Below, piece after piece: positions 23,901-35,312 of a DNA stretch of 64,000 nt (position 1 is its first letter; the number at the start of each line of letters is the position of its first letter). Both the position numbers and the translations under genes were made by a program. The notes under the pieces are model-generated. The model worked only from the letters and a program-made list of their open reading frames with translations, was not told where the DNA came from and did no database searches. Source of the stretch: Promerops cafer (Eukaryota; Chordata; Aves; Passeriformes; Nectariniidae); NCBI GenBank assembly GCA_013398275.1, contig VZSE01009986.1, forward strand, positions 703,043 through 767,042. Reading direction: 5' to 3'.

Positions 23901-26900
23901 TGAGCTGTACCAGCTATCAGAGTAAAGGGGGAGAGATTGGAATTGGAAGAGCAGTGGGAATCCACATGTTCTGAGTCTCTGTATCTGTTTCCTTGAAATC
24001 CCATCAAGTATCCTACCTGGAGACCCATGTTCACTACTTGTTCCATCCTACCACAGCCCTCAGCTTTCCAGTGGCTGTGTCTGTTCTCTGGTACTTCACT
24101 CCCTGGAGTCACAGGCTGTACACCTACAGCTTCCCTTTCTATTCCAGAGTCTTTTCCATGAAAGCAAATCCCCCCAGATTGCCACATCAGACATACAGCA
24201 ATCAGGCAGAGAGAGGAGGAAAAGTAGAAGAGCACCAGGAGGGTCACAGAGCAAACTCAGCCCCCATACCTGGAGAAAAAGAACAAGTTTCCATATGCAA
24301 AGAGCTGCCTCTTTCAGCATAGCTGTATCAAAACCAGGAATAAATTACTAATCTGTCTCCTTGTCTTCATCGTGGAAAATGGCTGTATTCAGGCAGCCCC
24401 AGCATCAGTCACACCTGTCAGAACATCACAGCTTTCTCAGCTGGGAAAACCAGCCACGCAGGTTGGGCCACTGCCACCACTCCCACCACGGCCAGGGAAT
24501 GAACACCACACAAATAGCTATTATGTGCATTCAGCTTCAAAACTGATCAAACCTTAACACACGTAAGTCAGCACTTCCACATTCACTGATGTGATTTGTT
24601 TTATGGTTAACAAAAACATCTGCAGCCCACTCCCATGGACCTTCCCCACACAAGGTGCCACCATTGGACCCTTGATGATCATGCTCCTACTCTGTCAGAA
24701 ACACAGCACCAGCTGACTGCCATGGGGCAGCTAACTCAAATGCTTTTTATTTTCTTTTTTAATACAAGTTGTAATTTGTTTGTTGAATAGATCTATTCAT
24801 ACTGTCCTGACATGTAGTCTCCAGATGATGGTTTGGTCCAGCTGGTCAGTGTCTTGCTAAGCAGGCTGTAAAAAGACCTTGTAAATCAAACACCTTTACT
24901 CAGGTATATACCAGCTGGCAATTTTAAAACATCACCTGTTTCAACAATGGCAACTAAATTCAGTGGAGTGCAGCATGTCAGCTTGTTTCCTTGCTGAATT
25001 TGTACAGTTTCTTTAGTGAGCGAGATATCACATTTGTGATTTCATGTTAGTTCATGTTATGAAGAAAGATACCATGTTTACGGAGAGGGTTAAATTGGGA
25101 CCCATGCTTTGGCTGCTGTGTCCTAAGAAAAAAACAAAGCCCTGCAATAAGTGAAGAAAATCTTACGCCTCCTTCAAGATCAACCGTGACTTACCACACT
25201 CCTGTTATGGCACCCATCCCCTGCAAAATATAGACTAAAAAAGATGTATTAATTTCACAATGTCAGTGGAACCACGGTAAACCATTTTTTGGCAAAATCT
25301 TGCCAGAAGGAATCAGCTGCTGTGTGCCCAAAAAGCCCCTGCTCACAGCCTCAGGCCTCCTCAGCCTCTCGAGGGAGTGTTTTGCCACAGCTCATTTCTG
25401 GAAGCACAAACCAGCTGCACAGAGGTTGTGGAGCTGGGCTTCCCACACAGCCGTGGGCTGTGCCGGCCTTTCCACAAGGCAGATCCTGCCAGCTGAGAAC
25501 TGGGATTAGGGAACTCTTGGTTTAGGGTCATTACCAACTGTCCAATAGCTCTGGAGGAACACTCCACCAAGGAACATCATCCCTGTGTCTCAGGGAATAC
25601 TAAAGACTCTTGAGGGCCCAACACTTAAGACGCTGTGCCAACACTCCAATCTGCTGTGTTGCAAGTCAAACAAGAAATGTGTTCAGTCAAAGTGTCTTCC
25701 CTCCCAAGAATCAGATGAAAAAGAGAAAGGTACAAGGCCCTAAACTCAGCCTGCCCTTTTCTGCTCCTGCCAGGGGGCAATTTCTATGAGGCAACACCAG
25801 TTTCTCACCATTGAGTTCATTTACTGCCAAGCCAAATGCCAAGTTCTGCTTTAAAATCTAAATGAATTCTGGTTCATAAGATTTCTTCAAGTTTTGTGAC
25901 ATCTCACAGCTACCCACGAGTAAGACTGTTCTTCCCAACCAGATACTCAAACATAAAATTTTTCAATAAAAACAATTTAAACTAAATGCACAAAAAGAAC
26001 AAGAAGCAGCAAAATTTAATTTACTGGCATAGCCATACACACCCCAATTTCATTTTCTTTTTAACCATACAATTAAGGGTAATTTAATTCCCCTGTGTAG
26101 GCATTACATGAAAGAGAAACATTATTGTAAGAAGAGCTCAGTACTGTTGGTACACAAACCTTACGACAGATAAATTAGACCTTAGGAAAACAGCATATAA
26201 TTTACATTTTGTTATGTCAATCACGAGTAGCATCTTAGGACTTAAATAGCATGCCAAACCGCAACATAAGGGAACTAATGTAAATCAACACATGTGGCAG
26301 GATCACTTAAGCTTCCACAATCCAAAAGATCCCTCAAATGGATTTCTTAAGATTATTCCTCTTCAACATCCACTTACACCTTTAAGTTACCAGCAGGTTA
26401 TGACAATATTTTACTACAAAGGAGTTATAAAGTTTTGCATAGTTATGGAAAAATCAACGACATAAGACCACAAGGGCATGGGATTTACTAATTAATCCCT
26501 GGTCTTTATTACTGGAGAAGCCAATGGGCAGATGTGCAGGTGGCCCAGAGAAACAGCAGCCTGGGTCAGCTGCACATGAAATCCAGCCTTGGGTTAGTCC
26601 CAGAGTTCTTGGGTTCAGCAGCAGAGGAGGGACAGAGCAGCCCAGGGCCATGCTTTACATACCCTTCACAAACAGCAGAACTAATGATGTAACCTGAATT
26701 TGTTCTGGGGCTTCCCCTATAGCCAGCACCTCATCCACATTCTGACACCAAACAGAAAATTAGCAGAAAGGTCAGGATGTGCACTGCACAGCAGAGCTAG
26801 GAGCACAAGGCAACACACCAATGTGGGGTGGGCTCCAAGAATTCTGTCCCCTCCTATTCCATGGGGACCAGAAACATAAGGTAATTCAGCTACTAAATAA

Positions 26901-29900
26901 AGTCTAAAAATCCAGAGTGCAAGATGTTTACGCGCTCAAATCACTCGTAAGAATTCCTCTGCAGGTTTTTTGTTAAGGGACATGAATTGAGGTTTTCAAA
27001 AAAGTTAAACAGGAACACTGTCCCTCTGTGTGACACAAACTGTGACACTGTTTTCTGTTATCAGTGCCCAGTGAAAAACTTGCACATAAGAAGGAAAAAC
27101 TACACAAGTACAAAGAACTGCAGAAGTACAACTGGAAAAAAATACTGTCTTTGGCCCTGTAGCTTGTATCAATTATTGCTTTTAACAAAAGATACCAGCA
27201 ATGCCTTTCAGGTAAGGCCTCTCCTTTCTTGAGCATCAAGTACAAAGTTTCTGTTTGTCAAATCACGCTGCAAGTACAACAAACGCAGTCAAACTATGGT
27301 TTCTACAGAAGGGTTTGAGACTTGCATTTTTCTGTTCTTTAAATCTTTTAACATTTTTTTCATATTGCTTTAAACAGGAATTTTCCTTTTGATTTCCTCA
27401 CTGCAGCATATTCAGCAGCAAAGCAATCCTCACTTGCCAATACTGCTGGGCTACAGCAAATCCAGGACACCGCACCAGCCAAGTGCTCCTCATGTGGCCG
27501 TTGTCACAGAAGTCCTCGCTCTCCCCAGCCCAATACAAAGGAAGGTACAGACCCCAAAACGCTGAAGTCTGCTGTTGGCATGGTGAGAGACACCACAAAC
27601 CCGAACTCACCAAGAGCTGGAGGTGAGCTCAGAGAGGTGCAGACTGACCCTCTGCGTCCTCACCCCCCCAGCATCTCCCTCCCACCTGCCCCGAGCGCTC
27701 TCCTCACGCAGCCCAGTCTGTAAAATACACAAACAGCCACTGTTCTACTCTTTCCATATTGATACTTGGACTCATTGGCCACTTCTAGGTGTATGTACCT
27801 CACCCCAGCCCAGGACAGAGTTCCATGCTTTAACTGACACTTCACCAAGCATGTTCACGGCGACTTTTCACACACTCAGAAGCTTTTTAACCAGCCAGAG
27901 CCTTTCCTACTCCCCCTTTCCAGCCATGGATATGCTCTTCAAAGAGCTCTATTTACATGCCAAGCTACAAAGCAACGTGGAAAAACTGCAGCTTTTATGA
28001 TTCTACAGTGAGGTTTTTCACTACATGAAGCAGCTTCTTAGACTACTTTGTTTTTACTTTTTTTTATTTCCAAACAAGATTTCACAGTTTAAAAAAAAAA
28101 AAAAATCAGTCCACCCACAGGCTTTTGAGGAACATTAAGAGAGGGGCTTCAAAAGAAGACAGCTCTGTGACCTTAAGCATTGCATTCTGAATGAACAGCT
28201 ATGGAAAAATTGCATACAAGCCAGAAACAAGAGTCACCAAAACCCACATAATCCACCAGAGTTTAAACTACTTCTCCCATGTTAGGGCTGGCATGGCTTG
28301 CCTTATGCCATCTTCTGTTGTACCCTTCCAACTGCTTACTCTCATTTACTTCTGAGCCTTTGTTTTGAAATCAGCTGTGTGTGAAATTCCTTCTAGGAGA
28401 AGCCCCAAAGCTGGGTTTGGTCACTTCCTCAGCAACATTGACACCATGGGCTCCCCCAGCCCCCAGTACCCAAATATTTCTATGTGGAATCTTTCTCCAG
28501 TTCCCCAAGAAATCGAGTCCTAGATTTCCACCTTGTATTTAGCCAGTCAACCACACAGAGCAAGAACTGGCACTTTATCAGCATCTTCTTTGTGCAGAGA
28601 TAAAAAAATACTGCCAATAGTTCAGCAGAAACAACGAGTCTGGATGAACAGCCTGTGCAAATAAAGCCCTTTATAAAACCAGGGCTAACCAAACTCCCAA
28701 GACTAAAGATTCTCTTTGAACTACAAATGCCAAAGCAGCACCAGACTGGCACCATCAATGATGAGATTCTGAGAAACAGAGAACTGAAAACATTAAACCC
28801 TCAGTGCTAGCAATCCTACCCTCTCTTCTCCACATCTCTCCCTGCGTTCTGCACAACATGAAGCAAAGGAAAATGGTTGGAAAGCTCCACACAGAAGAAA
28901 ATTCTACATGCCAAGAACTTCCAGAGACAAGTCTAACTTCCTAAAAATGACCAGGAATTTAGTAGAAGCTACAGCCAGCTGCAGTCTGCTGACACAGATT
29001 TCTCCTTCCTCTCTACACTGGCAGGAAATAACTACAACCCAGCTTGTACACCTTCCATGGAAGAGGTGGGCTCATTAAATTCTTGGAAAACGCTTTTGCT
29101 CTTCAGAGAGAAAACAACGACCTTGAGCAAACACAGGAGTACAGCAATGCAACCTCTCCAGAAACACTGCCAGGCCTTCCTTGCTTCCCATTCCAAAAGT
29201 TTTGTTTTAAGGCCTCCCCTCCCAGTAGCCAGCACTGCTCCATACTCCTTCCTTCCTTCCTCTCTGCCACCACTGCTGCTTCCTTTTGGTCTCATAAATG
29301 GTTACCATGTCTTTAAAAATCAAAGAAAACTAGACCAAGTTTGCAGACAGTCCTTGCTTCTCCATTCTTTCTAAAGATGTTAAAGTACCCTGCATGAATG
29401 GAAGAAATTATTTTAATTTTCTGTCTTTACCCTAGAAGGGCAGGCTTCAAATATTTGCTAGAACACAAGTATTTTAATTTAAGTTAAATAGCTCAACTAT
29501 TTTAATTAACTTACAGTTTCATAAACATTTTTTGGAACTGGAGATCTGAAATATGTGATATTCTTCACAATAATCCCCACTTAAATCTTTCTTTGCTTTA
29601 ACCACACTTAGCATTTCTGAATTGTCATGACAAAGTACAATAAAACTTTTAAAAACTGTTAACAAACTAGAGGACACAGATATAGGAAAAAATTAATTCC
29701 AATGTATCTAGGACTCCCTACGTTATAAATTTTCTCTTTTGCCATACCCTGTACAGGAGCTGCTTGGAATGCTCACTATCTTCTTTCTGTAAATCACAAG
29801 GCACCATTTTCAGAGCCACGTAAATAAAATAATAAGACATTTTGCCAGATAAAGCATATTTCCACTTTGACTCAAAACTCAAGTTTTGCTCTACTCACTG

Positions 29901-30184
29901 GCAGGCATGTGGTTATCCCTTTCATGCTTTCACTTCCAGAAGGGATAGTGGGTTAATGATTACAAAATCCAGTGCAAAGCAAATACAGAATGAAAGAGGC
30001 GAAAAAACCCAAACAAACCATGGACCATAACACTGATGAATGTGCTCGGAGCCAGGAGCCTGCCCGGGGCCCGGAGGGACGCGGCTGCCCCGCGGGGCCG
30101 GGGTGCGGAGGGCGCTGCACCGACCGCGCCGGAGCGAACTTCGGGCCGAGCTCCGAGCCCCGGCGGGAGCCGCCCAGCCCGCAC

Positions 30185-30203
30185 CTGGCCGGGACCGCCC
30201 GGG
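30185..30203 (-). other. STRBP: Candidate 3' end of STRBP non-coding exon 1
   Basis: On the minus strand the sequence leaving the gap reads CCCGGCCAG|GTGCGGGC, a good match to a vertebrate splice donor, with the break at 30185/30184. If used, it would end a non-coding first exon whose start is hidden in the gap. It would splice to the acceptor at 8796. This is inference from one splice-site match only. Confidence 0.3.
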
Positions 30204-30932
30204 NNNNNNNNNNNNNNNNNNNNNNNNNNNNNNNNNNNNNNNNNNNNNNNNNNNNNNNNNNNNNNNNNNNNNNNNNNNNNNNNNNNNNNNNNNNNNNNNN
30301 NNNNNNNNNNNNNNNNNNNNNNNNNNNNNNNNNNNNNNNNNNNNNNNNNNNNNNNNNNNNNNNNNNNNNNNNNNNNNNNNNNNNNNNNNNNNNNNNNNNN
30401 NNNNNNNNNNNNNNNNNNNNNNNNNNNNNNNNNNNNNNNNNNNNNNNNNNNNNNNNNNNNNNNNNNNNNNNNNNNNNNNNNNNNNNNNNNNNNNNNNNNN
30501 NNNNNNNNNNNNNNNNNNNNNNNNNNNNNNNNNNNNNNNNNNNNNNNNNNNNNNNNNNNNNNNNNNNNNNNNNNNNNNNNNNNNNNNNNNNNNNNNNNNN
30601 NNNNNNNNNNNNNNNNNNNNNNNNNNNNNNNNNNNNNNNNNNNNNNNNNNNNNNNNNNNNNNNNNNNNNNNNNNNNNNNNNNNNNNNNNNNNNNNNNNNN
30701 NNNNNNNNNNNNNNNNNNNNNNNNNNNNNNNNNNNNNNNNNNNNNNNNNNNNNNNNNNNNNNNNNNNNNNNNNNNNNNNNNNNNNNNNNNNNNNNNNNNN
30801 NNNNNNNNNNNNNNNNNNNNNNNNNNNNNNNNNNNNNNNNNNNNNNNNNNNNNNNNNNNNNNNNNNNNNNNNNNNNNNNNNNNNNNNNNNNNNNNNNNNN
30901 NNNNNNNNNNNNNNNNNNNNNNNNNNNNNNNN
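30204..30932. other. Assembly gap (729 N)
   Basis: An unbroken run of N lies inside the CpG island. The length is not a round number, so it may be an estimated size. Every translated frame crossing it is meaningless. Confidence 0.99.
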
Positions 30933-31045
30933 CCGCGCTCGGGGCTCCACGGCGGGCACCGGCATTGCGGCGGTACCGGCGCTACAGCGACCCCGGCCCC
31001 GGCCGCGAGCGTGAATAGCTCCGGCAGCCCCGGCCCCGCCGGCTG

Positions 31046-31112
31046 AGGGGGGCGCCGGGCGGGCCCGGGGGCAGGGCTGAGGGGAGGGGGCCAGGGCAGG
31101 GGTGCGGCAGGG
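31046..31112 (+). other. G-run cluster with G-quadruplex potential
   Basis: About ten runs of three to six G residues lie within 67 bases on the plus strand, immediately right of the gap and inside the CpG island. Such tracts can form G-quadruplexes and are a common reason for sequencing drop-out. Confidence 0.6.
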
Positions 31113-34100
31113 CCTCGGCCCCTCATGCAGCGCGCGACCTTGGTGGGTTTAATATCCCGCTGCCAAATCCAAAGCAGTGCAGAAAGAGCAGGTTCCTAAA
31201 CTGAGTTGAGGAATAGGGTTTCCATATGAGCGGTTGAGCTCCTTTGTGGAATCCTCAGTGGCTGAGAACAAATCAAGGAACCTTCATGGTGTGTTTAGGC
31301 AGGCTGGGCTGTGTAAGGAGCGTGGTGGTCAATGATTTCTGTCTTTCTCTTCTAGAGATCAAGACAAATGGGTCTAAGTTAGTTTCCAGCTCCCTGCAAT
31401 AATTCTTCCCAATCCCAGACAGGTGGCTGTTCTAGAGCACTGTGGTGGAGGCAGAGAGAGCTCCCAGAGCTGATGTTCATCGCGCTCCAGGGCAGCCCTG
31501 ACAAGCAGAACCTTTAGGTATGAGAAGACTGAGTCTGATGGATTTTCTTTCTTTGTATGTGCGTTACATAGAACAGTTACAGAACTCCATAATCCTTCAC
31601 CATCCAATGTGCTTCAACACTCAAATGGCCAATATAGTCACTTGAGTGCTTCAGAATTTCTGCCAGATTTTCTAGGTTAAGTGCCTTTTCGAACTCAGCT
31701 TCCAGCATACAAGTGTATGGCAATCGTATTCGATATCACTTTTTATACTTTTCAGAAGTGATTTTATACAGGCTGCGAAGATGAAAGACTGGGGAGCTCT
31801 GTTCCAAAATAGTACACAACTTGCTGTGCTGAAGCAGCCGCTGAGGGAACTTTGGCCAGAGACTGTAGGATCAGGAGATTTGTGGTGCTGAAGTGAAACA
31901 GTAACTCATTCAAAAGAGTGATTTTGGCATTAGAGTGGAAGTGGAAAGCACGTGTGCATTAATAACTTTACATGCAGGGAGAGGTCCACCTTGTTCCAAT
32001 TTGACTTACATTTTGTGTACTCCTTTGCAAGCCTGTGGCTGAAGTGTCACCCTGGTTCTGAGCAGTCAGACATTGCTCTGCCTTTGTAACAACAGACTTT
32101 TATCTTGTCATGTTTGAGGATTGAAAGGAGAAACAAATATGAGGAATCTCAGTTACTGCTTTCATGTCTTGAATCGAGAGATTTCAAAGTGATGAATGAA
32201 TTTAGCCAAATCTCCTGTGTGACCTTAAAATATTAGTGTGGGCCTTGAAAAGAGGCAGAAGATAATAGCTGGAAATCAAGGACAGGTCCAAGGACTTAAC
32301 ATAAGAACAGTTTTATTTGAAATTGATTGCATCAAATAGAGGCATAGCACAAATATAGCATGGAGGAAGGCTGCTGGGGGGATGGTGGGATGGGAAGGGG
32401 CAGCTGTGAAATGAGTGGCTGTGCAGTGAAGCTGGAAATATAGGAGGGAAAAATCTGCAAGGGATGGCACCTCAGGTAGTGAAGTTATTGCAGAGTGCAG
32501 GAAAGATGTTTTCAGCTGTGGTCTGAGTGAAATCTTGAATTTTTCTGTTGAGTTCTCCCTTGGGCTAATGATTTGCCAAGGGCAAAAACACAGAGGAAAG
32601 GGGATTGATGGATTAATTTAGAATACAGGGGATTGGAAGAGCTTTGGTGCTGCAGTACAAGGATATACATTTAACAAGGAAGAGAACATCTGAGGCTTGG
32701 AAAAAAGTTAACATCTGTCTTTAGGCTTTGTGGAATAAAAAGGAAGAAAATTGAATTTATAGCTCTAAGTATAGTCAGTAAAAGATGGGCATTGAATTGT
32801 ACCAAAACCAACATGGAATTAAGAGTTACTGTGGTGAAAGTTGAAGTAATTAACAATAATTATGCTCTTTCTTGGGACAAAATACTAGCATAGGAAGAAT
32901 TATTTTTAAAAATATATAACTACGATGGAAATAATGTGTGTTTCCTGCGGATTTTTTCATAGAAATAGTTAAGACATTGTCATGTGTGCTTGAGTGTTAC
33001 CTGCACCCCGCAGACAAGCGAGGGGCCCTCTGTTAGGAGTTGCTGGTTGGTGCCAGTGTGAAGGTTGGAGTGAGGCAGGCGCTGGCCTGTGCAGCGGGGA
33101 TGGGCACTGGGGCAGTTCAGCCCCAAATGCTACACTGAGCACTAAGTGGCCATTAGCTACAGGACAGGGGAAACCCCTAAGTGAGCAAGGATGAAATGCA
33201 GCCTGTCAAATTTCAAGTGTTTGGTATTGTTTACAGGCAAATAGGAATGCTCGTGTAGTGCCTGAGGGAAGAGGGATTTTTTTTTCTTGTTATAACTCAG
33301 AAATCTCTGTTTGAGACTTACCATTGCCCAGTGACCCAGTTATTTATGGGTTTCAAATTCTGCCTTTAGACATATAGTAAAGTTAATGGAATTTGTGCAA
33401 AGATAGCTGAGAACAGACTTTGAATTGCAAAAAATAACTATGTGCATGTCTTTTAAAAATCTTCATAGAAGAACCTGTCTTTACATGGGAAATTAGTCTC
33501 GTTAGATCGGTATAGTAAAGAGTTTTATTTTGAAAAATCCTTACAAGATCTATATTAATTTTTATTTTAAAGTGTATCTCAGGCATAGAAGGGAGACAAT
33601 CAAACAGCTAAGTATCCAGTGTAGAGAATACTTAAAAACTGAGAATTTGTGCTGCAAAAACCAAGATGATATGATTTATGTTGGCAGTCATTTGTGTAAC
33701 AACTCTTTACCAAGTTTTACACAGTGCTTGCTGATATCTGTTGCAGCCCTGAATGATTCTCTGACTTTGAGCTAGAGCAGAGGAGATAAAATGGTACTGG
33801 AGGAAAACTAGACACCAGGAGAGGAGGAGTCACACCATGAAATGTTGCACAGAGCTCCTCAAGTCCCAGAGCAGGCTCTGCAGGGTAACATTTCAGAGAT
33901 CTTATAAGCAATAGGGATGAGGATCAGCCTGAAAAGCAAGCAAAACTGGAACTAAGGAAATGGGAAATACTTTCAGGTTATGACTAATGCAATTATTAGA
34001 GCAGCTACTGCAGGCACTGTGGTGGATTTAGCTTCAAATAAGAACAGAAGTTATGCCATGTGTGATTGATTCCAGGTTGGGTTACAATTTAGAAGTGCAA

Positions 34101-35288
34101 TTAGTGAGTCATCTGTTACTTTATATCAATTATTAAAAACAACAAAGGTCTAGGTTAAAAAAAAAGAGTGCATGTCTCAGTATGTGCTGCTCCACTTGTT
34201 AATTTTCTGATTTCACTTTCGTGTTTGAGGTCTCTCAGCTTTGCCGAGTCGTGGCACAGAGTGTTCCGGCACGTGAATCGCTCTTGAGCGAAGCAGCACT
34301 CAGCTGCCAGCCCCTGTGCTGTGGCCCTGTCACACCATCCCACACCTACCTGCTTTGGCCAGAGCCAGCCCCAGGGCAGTGTCTGTGGTGACCTGCAGGC
34401 CCGCAGCTTCCTGAAACATTTGTAAACACGAGTGCTTTAATCTTATTTTTATAGGTGCTGTATAGGACAGAGTGCAGCGCGGCTCAGCATTCCTGACAGC
34501 TCAGTTGTGTAGACTGTGCTGCCCTCCGTGCTCTGGTTGTGTTCTCACCCCATCTGGCAACTGCTGAATGTGTAAAACTTTTCTTCTGGTGGCCATGACA
34601 AAACTCACAGCAGTAAACACAGCTTTGAGGGACAGTACCAGGCTCCACAGGAGGCTTGATATGACCCAACAGAGCATTCCTCATGAAATAAGAAGGCCTA
34701 GAAGCAATGATATTACCAACCTTTAATGGGCATTTAGTTACAGTTTCTAATTAAGGTGATGCCCTAAATGGTCATGTGAAGTCTCCTGATCTGTAACATG
34801 GTGTAACCTGACATATCAGCATGGGATGTTGGTACTTCATCTGGACTTCAGCATTTTTGGTGTGAATGAAGGTGCATGTGCCTGTTGTGCCCATGGGAAT
34901 GGAGACTGTAGCTGGTTGCAGGGCACCTCTGCTGTGTGAGCTGTGAGGGAAGAGGGGCAGAAAGAAGGTTCTAGGGTCCACTTGTCCCTGAGCCTGTGGG
35001 GTTGGCAGGATCATATGCAACAAGTTGCACACTGCAATTTAAGGGTGTGAAGTTGCAAAGACTGAGCAGCTCTGCTCTCTGGACATGCCTGGACTGTGTG
35101 AACAGACATCCAAAGCAGGACTGAACTTCACAGAGCTTCACAGTTTTCAGTGATTCTTTGATCGCTGAGCCTTCCCAATGATTGTGGTTGATGTGGTTTG
35201 CACTTTTGTGTTACTGGGCTTGTAGACATGCTGAACCAATCTGGAAATCAGCTGTTTATTCCACTTGTGGGTAGGACATGATATGTGT

Positions 35289-35312
35289 TTATCTCATATC
35301 AATATGAGATAA
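35289..35312. repeat. 11-bp palindrome arms around a 2-nt centre, GATA motifs
   Basis: TTATCTCATAT is followed by CA and then its exact complement ATATGAGATAA. Each arm ends in a GATA-factor type motif (AGATAA or its reverse), so the element is a pair of inverted GATA sites 12 bases apart. It may also be a chance A/T-rich palindrome. Confidence 0.8.

Larger units (their letters stand above)
8796..30184 (-). other. STRBP: Presumed long STRBP intron 1 (no supported exon)
   Basis: About 21 kb lies between the 5' UTR exon and the CpG island that presumably holds the STRBP first exon. I read it for further exons on both strands and found only chance ORFs (for example 17592-17990, 21522-21923 and 23840-24247) without family motifs or paired splice sites. 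It contains a CA repeat (9657-9670), T16 (16155-16170), a T13/A7 tract (18574-18593), a 10-bp hairpin (19401-19428), a CR1-like scrap (20922-20974) and CTTC repeats near 29248. Additional non-coding 5' exons could be present and would not be visible by eye. Confidence 0.6.
30030..31130. promoter_or_regulatory. STRBP: CpG island, presumed STRBP promoter (interrupted by assembly gap)
   Basis: Both flanks of the N run are extremely G+C- and CpG-rich (30048-30203 and 30933-31130), while the DNA on either side returns abruptly to A/T-rich sequence. STRBP reads leftward from here and no other CpG island lies closer to its start-codon exon, so this is the best candidate promoter and first exon. The transcription start itself is probably inside the gap or just right of it. 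The island could also drive divergent rightward transcription. No TATA box is seen, as is usual for a housekeeping-type island. Confidence 0.7.

Noticed and set aside
29922..31126. Several ORFs of 324-388 codons spanning 29.9-31.1 kb on both strands
   Set aside because: They consist mostly of X residues read through the 729-N gap; the real flanks are CpG-island sequence without stops.
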